Assembly: GCA_035296085.1 (NCBI GenBank)
Contig: DATHBP010000029.1
Location: 1-9,356, forward strand
Source: DATHBP01 sp035296085
GTDB lineage: Bacteria; Actinomycetota; Actinomycetes; Propionibacteriales; Nocardioidaceae
DNA: 9,356 bases
Direction of reading: 5' to 3'
Shown piece after piece: positions 5,783 through 9,356 of the stretch. The position numbers were made by a program, and so were the translations under genes. Each line of letters begins with the position of its first letter. The stretch's first letter is position 1. The notes below the pieces were generated by a model. It was not told the DNA's origin and did no database searches. It was given only the letters and a program-made list of their open reading frames with translations.

Positions 5783-5801
5783 CGGTCAGTCGGGCTGACC
5801 G
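5783..5801 (-). other. Hairpin over the LOG stop codon
   Basis: CGGTCAG (5783-5789) and CTGACCG (5795-5801) form a perfect 7-bp stem with a 5-nt loop. The LOG stop codon (5786-5788) lies inside the stem. It may mark partial termination, an RNA processing point or termination-coupled control before the DivIVA-domain gene. No T-run follows. Confidence 0.4.
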
Positions 5802-6604
5802 TCCGCGGCGGGTTTCTCGCCCCCGCCGGGCGCCGGAGACCGCCGACGCTCCCCCGCCGCGGCGATGATCGCGACCGCAGCGTCCACGTCGTCGGTGACG
5901 TCCATCAGCTCGATGTCGACGGGAGAGATCCGCGCCTGGGCGAGCACGGTCTGCCGCAGCCAGTCGAGCAGTCCGCTCCAGTACGACGTGCCCAAGAGCA
6001 CGATCGGGAACGACGTGACCTTCTGGGTCTGTACGAGGGTCAGGGCCTCGAAGAGCTCGTCGAGCGTGCCGAAGCCCCCGGGCATGACGATGAACCCCTG
6101 GGCGTACTTGACGAACATCGTCTTGCGCACGAAGAAGTAGCGGAAGTTGATTCCGATGTCGACCCACTCGTTGAGCCCGGACTCGAACGGCAGCTCGATG
6201 CCGAGCCCTACCGACACCCCGCCGGCTCCGACGGCACCCCTGTTCGCCGCCGCCATGGCGCCCGGCCCGCCGCCAGTGATGACTGCGTAGCCGGCCCGGG
6301 CGAGCGCGGCGCCCAGTTGTTCGCCCAGGTCGTACATGGGGTCTCCGGGCGCAAGACGCGCTGACCCGAAGACACAGATCGCCGGACCGAGCTCGGAGAG
6401 CATGCCGAAGCCCTCGACGAACTCCGACTGGATGCGCATCACCCGCCACGGGTCGGTGTGCACCCAGTCCGACGGGCCGCGCGAGTCCAGCAGCCGCTGA
6501 TCGGTGGTGCTGGTCTGCACTTGGCCCCGGCGCATGACCACCGGGCCGCGGCGCTTCTCGAGCGGGCGATCGGGGTGGATGGAGTTGTCGTCCATGGCGA
6601 ACAC
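5786..6604 (-). CDS. LOG-family Rossmann-fold nucleotide hydrolase (TIGR00730 type)
   Basis: The 272-aa protein belongs to the LOG/lysine-decarboxylase-like family. Characterised members are phosphoribohydrolases that split a nucleoside monophosphate, including cytokinin nucleotides, into free base and ribose 5-phosphate. The signatures are CVFGSARL (77-84), GGGPGAMAAAN (111-121), FFVRKTMF (157-164) and PGGFGTLDE (175-183), the last being the PGGxGTxxE catalytic motif. About 70 N-terminal residues precede the Rossmann core and the C-terminal ~25 residues look disordered, which fits the long actinobacterial forms. The GTG start is 1 nt after the dapE stop; an ATG three codons in is an alternative. 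Tight linkage to dapE suggests coupled expression, not a demonstrated role in lysine synthesis. It is cytoplasmic. Older lysine-decarboxylase labels for this family are misleading. Confidence 0.92.
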   Translation of the reverse strand: MFAMDDNSIHPDRPLEKRRGPVVMRRGQVQTSTTDQRLLDSRGPSDWVHTDPWRVMRIQSEFVEGFGMLSELGPAICVFGSARLAPGDPMYDLGEQLGAALARAGYAVITGGGPGAMAAANRGAVGAGGVSVGLGIELPFESGLNEWVDIGINFRYFFVRKTMFVKYAQGFIVMPGGFGTLDELFEALTLVQTQKVTSFPIVLLGTSYWSGLLDWLRQTVLAQARISPVDIELMDVTDDVDAAVAIIAAAGERRRSPAPGGGEKPAADGQPD

Positions 6605-6605
6605 G

Positions 6606-7682
6606 CTATCCAGCCGGAGCGCGCAGCCACGAGGTCATGCGCTGCTCGCAGCTGCGCAGCTGCACGACCTCGACGTACTCGCCCTGGGTGTGCGCCAGGG
6701 ACGGGTCTCCTGGTCCGAAGTTGACGGCCGGCACGCCGAGCTGGGTGAACCGGGCGACGTCGGTCCAGCCGAACTTCGGTCGCGGCTCACCGCCCATGGC
6801 GGCGACGAACGCCGACGGGGCTGGCCGGTCCAGACCCGGTCGTGCGCCCGGCGCCGAGTCGCGCAGCTCCACCTCGAACCCGTCGAACACCTCGGCGACG
6901 TGCTGCAGCGCCTCGGCCTCCGTGCGGTCGGGCGCGAAGCGGTAGTTGACCTCCACCGCGCAGGTGTCGGGCAGTACGTTGCCCGCCACGCCGCCGCTGA
7001 TCCCGACGGCGTTGAGACCTTCGCGGTAGGTGAGCCCCTCGACGTCGGGTCGGCGCCCCTCGTAGGCGTTCAGCCGCGCAAGGATCTCACCGGTGCGGTG
7101 GATCGCGTTGCTCCCCATCCAGGCTCGGGCGCTGTGCGCGCGCTCCCCCCTCGCGGTGACGACGACCCGGAGCGACCCCTGGCAGCCGCCCTCGACGACT
7201 GCGCCGCTCGGCTCCATCAAGATGGCGAAGTCGGCGGCCAGTAGCTCCGCATGGCCGTTGGCGAGATGGGTGAGGCCGTTGCGCTCGGCCTCGACCTCCT
7301 CACCCTCGTAGAACACATACGTCACGTCGCGGCTCGGCTCGGGCACCGAAGCCGCCAGCCGCAGCGCGACGGCACAACCACCCTTCATGTCGCAGGAGCC
7401 GAGCCCGTACAGCCGACCGTCCACCAGCCGAGAGGGCAGGTTGGCGTTGAGGGGCACGGTGTCGAGGTGACCGGCGATCGCCACGCGTTCGGCGCGGCCG
7501 AGGTCGGTCCGGGCGACGACGGTGTCGCCGTTGCGAAGGACCTCCAGGTGTGGCAGCCGCCGCAGCGCCTGGTCGACTGCGTCGGCGAGCCCGGCTTCGT
7601 TGCCACTGACCGACTCGATGTCCACAAGTGCTGCGGTCAGCGCTACGACATCGGCGTGGAGATCGAGCCGGTGCACGGTCAC
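6606..7682 (-). CDS. dapE: Succinyl-diaminopimelate desuccinylase
   Basis: The enzyme hydrolyses N-succinyl-LL-2,6-diaminopimelate to LL-diaminopimelate and succinate in the succinylase branch of lysine/meso-DAP synthesis. The 358-aa M20 metallopeptidase has its two-zinc site visible: H72 and D74 in GHLDTVP, D98 in GSCDMKGG, the E128-E129 pair in YEGEE, E157 in MEPSG and H331 in LAHTQGEYV. The dimerisation domain spans about 165-285 and contains H183 in HSARAW. Length and motifs fit the Gram-positive DapE type. The GTG start shares one nucleotide with the VOC stop (TAGTG junction) and has no clear ribosome site, so coupling by re-initiation is likely; a GTG two codons on is an alternative. 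LOG follows after 1 nt. dapD, on the opposite strand beyond VOC, gives the pathway context. Confidence 0.95.
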   Translation of the reverse strand: MTVHRLDLHADVVALTAALVDIESVSGNEAGLADAVDQALRRLPHLEVLRNGDTVVARTDLGRAERVAIAGHLDTVPLNANLPSRLVDGRLYGLGSCDMKGGCAVALRLAASVPEPSRDVTYVFYEGEEVEAERNGLTHLANGHAELLAADFAILMEPSGAVVEGGCQGSLRVVVTARGERAHSARAWMGSNAIHRTGEILARLNAYEGRRPDVEGLTYREGLNAVGISGGVAGNVLPDTCAVEVNYRFAPDRTEAEALQHVAEVFDGFEVELRDSAPGARPGLDRPAPSAFVAAMGGEPRPKFGWTDVARFTQLGVPAVNFGPGDPSLAHTQGEYVEVVQLRSCEQRMTSWLRAPAG

Positions 7683-8383
7683 TACGATGCCGCGACGTTG
7701 TCAGCCGCGGCTACGAAGGCGCAGAACTCGTTGCCCTCCGGGTCGGCGAGGACATGCCAGGAGACCTCGCGGTCCGGTGCGCGCAGCGAGGTCGCTCCGG
7801 CGTCGACCAGCGGCTGCACGCCGTCGACCAGCACGTCCCAGTGGACGCGGTTCTTCACCGTCTTCGGCTCAGGCACCGGCACGAACACCATCGACTCGAA
7901 CGGCGCCCCGTCGATCTCGTCGACCCACCAGTACGACCGATCGTCGCTCCCGCCGAGTCGCGCGCCGAGCAGGTCGGACCACCACTGGGCGACCGCGCGA
8001 GGGTCGGCGGAGTCGACGACGATCTCGTACAGCCTCGTCGCCGGCACCTCTTCACGCACGAACGCGCAGAACTCCCCACCCTCGGGGTCGGACATCACAG
8101 TCCATGGCTGGGCGTCCTCGGCCGGCCCGACGACCTGCGCCCCCAGCGCCTCGAGGTCGAGCACCGTCGCGGTGTGCACATCGAGGTGCACGCGGTGCTT
8201 GACCGAGTTGGTCTCGGGTACGCCGTTGATCCACACCGTGTGCTGGGGGGTGGGTCCGGTGAGGTGGCAGTCACCGTCGTCGTCGCTGACATAGGCCAGC
8301 CCCAGAGCGCTCGACCAGAACTGCCCGAGCAGCGCCGGGTCGTTGGCGTCGATGCAGAGGTCCTTGAACCGGGCGATCGGCAT
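7682..8383 (-). CDS. Two-domain VOC/glyoxalase-like protein
   Basis: The 233-aa cytoplasmic protein is made of two tandem glyoxalase-like domains (about 1-113 and 115-225). They share matching segments: HRVHLDV (63-69) with NRVHWDV (178-184), and DPEGGEFCAF (99-108) with DPEGNEFCAF (214-223). VOC proteins range from metal-dependent lyases and dioxygenases to antibiotic-binding resistance proteins. His in RVHxDV and Glu in GxEFCAF sit where metal ligands often lie, but activity cannot be assigned. I chose the ATG at 8381-8383 over an upstream in-frame start at 8437. It has AAGGTG upstream, and the domain fold begins at once (PIARFKDLCIDA). It heads the dapE operon, overlapping dapE by 1 nt, and is divergent from dapD. 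Confidence 0.87.
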   Translation of the reverse strand: MPIARFKDLCIDANDPALLGQFWSSALGLAYVSDDDGDCHLTGPTPQHTVWINGVPETNSVKHRVHLDVHTATVLDLEALGAQVVGPAEDAQPWTVMSDPEGGEFCAFVREEVPATRLYEIVVDSADPRAVAQWWSDLLGARLGGSDDRSYWWVDEIDGAPFESMVFVPVPEPKTVKNRVHWDVLVDGVQPLVDAGATSLRAPDREVSWHVLADPEGNEFCAFVAAADNVAAS

Positions 8384-8390
8384 GGCCGTC

Positions 8391-8396
8391 ACCTTA
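8391..8396 (-). promoter_or_regulatory. TAAGGT: possible -10 of the VOC-dapE operon, or its ribosome site
   Basis: On the minus strand, TAAGGT fits the actinobacterial -10 pattern TANNNT and ends 7 nt before the VOC ATG. That is near leaderless geometry. The same bases contain AAGGTG, an acceptable Shine-Dalgarno at 6 nt spacing. Only one reading is likely to be right, and sequence alone cannot choose. Confidence 0.35.
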
Positions 8397-8421
8397 GTTG
8401 CGGGGTTGGACGTTCGCGGGC

Positions 8422-8434
8422 GGGGACGCTCCCC
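8422..8434. promoter_or_regulatory. Dyad GGGGA-CGC-TCCCC in the divergent promoter region
   Basis: A perfect 5-bp dyad with a 3-nt centre lies between the two possible -10 elements, over the -35 region of dapD. It is a candidate operator for a dimeric regulator. G/C-runs of this length also arise by chance in DNA of this composition. Confidence 0.3.
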
Positions 8435-8442
8435 CACCTCGG

Positions 8443-8448
8443 TAGCGT
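8443..8448 (+). promoter_or_regulatory. Possible -10 element (TAGCGT) for leaderless dapD
   Basis: TAGCGT matches TANNNT and occupies exactly -12 to -7 if transcription starts at the G of the dapD GTG (8455). No Shine-Dalgarno precedes that GTG, and an in-frame TAG (8443-8445) rules out any earlier start. No -35 hexamer is recognisable. Confidence 0.5.
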
Positions 8449-8454
8449 GGCCCG

Positions 8455-9356
8455 GTGGACGCCACCAGCGAGAGGCCGGCCGGAGCCTGGGGAGTGGGGC
8501 TCGCCAGCGTGAGCGACGACGGCGCGACTCTGGACACCTGGTACCCCTACCTCGCCCTCGGGGCGCCTTCCGAGGAGTCCGAAGCAGTCGACCTGTCCTC
8601 GTTCGTCGGCACCGATGCGGGCCGCGGTGTCCGGCGATCCGTCGTCCGCACGGTCATCGAGGACTTGGCTGCTTCCCCACGGGACCCAGCCGACGCCTAC
8701 CTGCGGCTGCACCTGCTCTCGCATCGGCTCGTACGCCCGCACGGGCTCAACCTCGACGGGTTGTTCGGCGTACTTCCCACCGTGTGCTGGACCAATCTGG
8801 GCCCGTGCGCTGTGCAGGACTTCGAGCAGACGCGGCTCCGGCTGCGGCGTGCGGGTCATCTCGTCCAGGTGTTCGGGGTGGACAAGTTCCCGCGGATGAC
8901 CGACTACGTCGTGCCGTCCGGCGTACGCATCGCCGATGCCGACCGCGTACGCCTCGGCGCCCACCTGGCGGCGGGTACGACGGTGATGCAGGAGGGGTTC
9001 GTCAACTACAACGCCGGCACACTCGGCGCCTCGATGGTCGAAGGACGGATCAGCGCCGGCGTCGTCGTGGGCGACGGCTCGGACATCGGCGGCGGGGCCT
9101 CGATCATGGGGACGCTGTCGGGCGGCGGCAAGCACACCATCGCGATCGGGGAGCGCTGCCTGGTAGGCGCAAACGCCGGGATCGGCATCTCGCTCGGTGA
9201 CGACTGCGTCGTCGAAGCTGGCTGCTACGTCACTGCCGGCACGAAGGTCACGATGCCGGACGGCCAGGTGGTCAAGGCCGAGGCACTGTCCGGCAGCGAC
9301 CAGCTGCTCTACCGCCGCAACTCGGTGACCGGCACCGTCGAAGCGGTTCGGCGGGC
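8455..9356 (+). CDS. dapD: Tetrahydrodipicolinate N-succinyltransferase (partial, cut by window end)
   Basis: The enzyme transfers succinyl from succinyl-CoA to tetrahydrodipicolinate, committing to the succinylase route to meso-DAP and lysine. About 300 residues are present and no stop is reached; the actinobacterial form is about 315-320 aa, so only a short C-terminal piece should be missing. The N-terminal domain (about 1-150) includes LRLHLLSHRLV (83-93) and GVDKFPRMTDYVVP (141-154). The left-handed beta-helix (about 155-265) contains MQEGFVNYNAGTLGASMVEG (178-197), with E180 the probable catalytic acid, then SDIGGGASIMGTLSGGG (209-225) and SLGDDCVVEAG (246-256). These match the mycobacterial DapD type, which acts as a trimer. 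GTG at 8455 is the earliest possible start after an in-frame TAG at 8443 and fits a leaderless message; GTGs at 8494 and 8509 are alternatives. It is divergent from VOC-dapE. Confidence 0.95.
   Translation, partial: MDATSERPAGAWGVGLASVSDDGATLDTWYPYLALGAPSEESEAVDLSSFVGTDAGRGVRRSVVRTVIEDLAASPRDPADAYLRLHLLSHRLVRPHGLNLDGLFGVLPTVCWTNLGPCAVQDFEQTRLRLRRAGHLVQVFGVDKFPRMTDYVVPSGVRIADADRVRLGAHLAAGTTVMQEGFVNYNAGTLGASMVEGRISAGVVVGDGSDIGGGASIMGTLSGGGKHTIAIGERCLVGANAGIGISLGDDCVVEAGCYVTAGTKVTMPDGQVVKAEALSGSDQLLYRRNSVTGTVEAVRR

Noticed and set aside
5484..6449. A 321-aa minus-strand open frame overlapping LOG and the DivIVA-domain gene
   Set aside because: It has extreme Arg/Gly/Ala composition and no motif, and lies in another frame of the convincing LOG gene.
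8384..8437. Upstream start at 8437 for the VOC protein
   Set aside because: The extra 18 residues are basic and low-complexity and would consume most of the divergent promoter region; the fold starts at the 8383 ATG.
8343..9200. Open frames across dapD in other frames (8343-9200 plus, 8389-9135 minus)
   Set aside because: They overlap the complete DapD motif series, which is unmistakable; their own translations show no family pattern.
1..9356. Search for defence systems, toxin-antitoxin pairs, transposases, phage genes, CRISPR repeats or tRNAs
   Set aside because: No matching motifs or repeat structure were seen. All gene-length regions are accounted for by housekeeping or uncharacterised conserved families.

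Overview
This is a 9.36-kb stretch of high-GC DNA with compact, often overlapping genes and GTG/TTG starts. The organism is almost certainly a member of the Actinomycetota (high-GC Gram-positives). The strongest support is gene content. An actinobacterial-type dapD (tetrahydrodipicolinate N-succinyltransferase) is divergent from dapE, followed by a LOG-family protein, a small membrane-anchored DivIVA-domain protein and a DUF3117 protein. This is the general arrangement I recall around dapD-dapE in mycobacteria and relatives. I cannot name the genus from sequence alone.

Layout, left to right. (1) 16-1766, minus strand: a two-gene unit of a 55-aa DUF3117 protein followed 8 bp later by an M17 leucyl aminopeptidase. 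(2) 1767-1940: a divergent regulatory region with a hairpin in the DUF3117 leader and two CGCGTACG boxes. (3) 1941-2768, plus strand: a PaaG-like crotonase-fold enzyme, ending at a hairpin that separates it from the converging gene. (4) 2830-4856, minus strand: a secreted MpaA-like M14 carboxypeptidase, a DUF4383 four-helix membrane protein and a DUF1360 membrane protein. (5) 4920-8383, minus strand: a tight series read in the order VOC/glyoxalase protein, dapE, LOG protein, DivIVA-domain protein, SRPBCC protein, with overlaps or gaps of 1, 1, 39 and 4 nt. (6) 8384-8454: a 71-bp divergent promoter region. (7) 8455 to the right edge, plus strand: dapD, cut by the window end shortly before its C-terminus.

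Functionally, dapD and dapE make two non-adjacent steps of the succinylase branch of lysine/meso-diaminopimelate synthesis (succinylation and desuccinylation). That pathway supplies the peptidoglycan cross-linking residue. The M14 enzyme resembles murein-peptide amidases that cut the gamma-D-Glu-mDAP bond. The DivIVA-domain protein hints at a polar-growth or envelope role. A cell-wall theme is therefore plausible but inferred. The LOG protein (nucleotide hydrolase), SRPBCC, VOC, DUF1360, DUF4383 and DUF3117 proteins have no function that can be settled here.

I see no mobile element, CRISPR array, tRNA or rRNA. No gene-free stretch exceeds 300 bp; the longest are about 174 bp (1767-1940) and 154 bp (4130-4283). 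I do not see a clearly new multi-gene system. The most interesting leads are the compact dapD/VOC divergent promoters with leaderless geometry, a perfect 15-bp hairpin inside the signal-peptide codons of the M14 gene, the structured DUF3117 leader, and the coupled DivIVA/SRPBCC pair.
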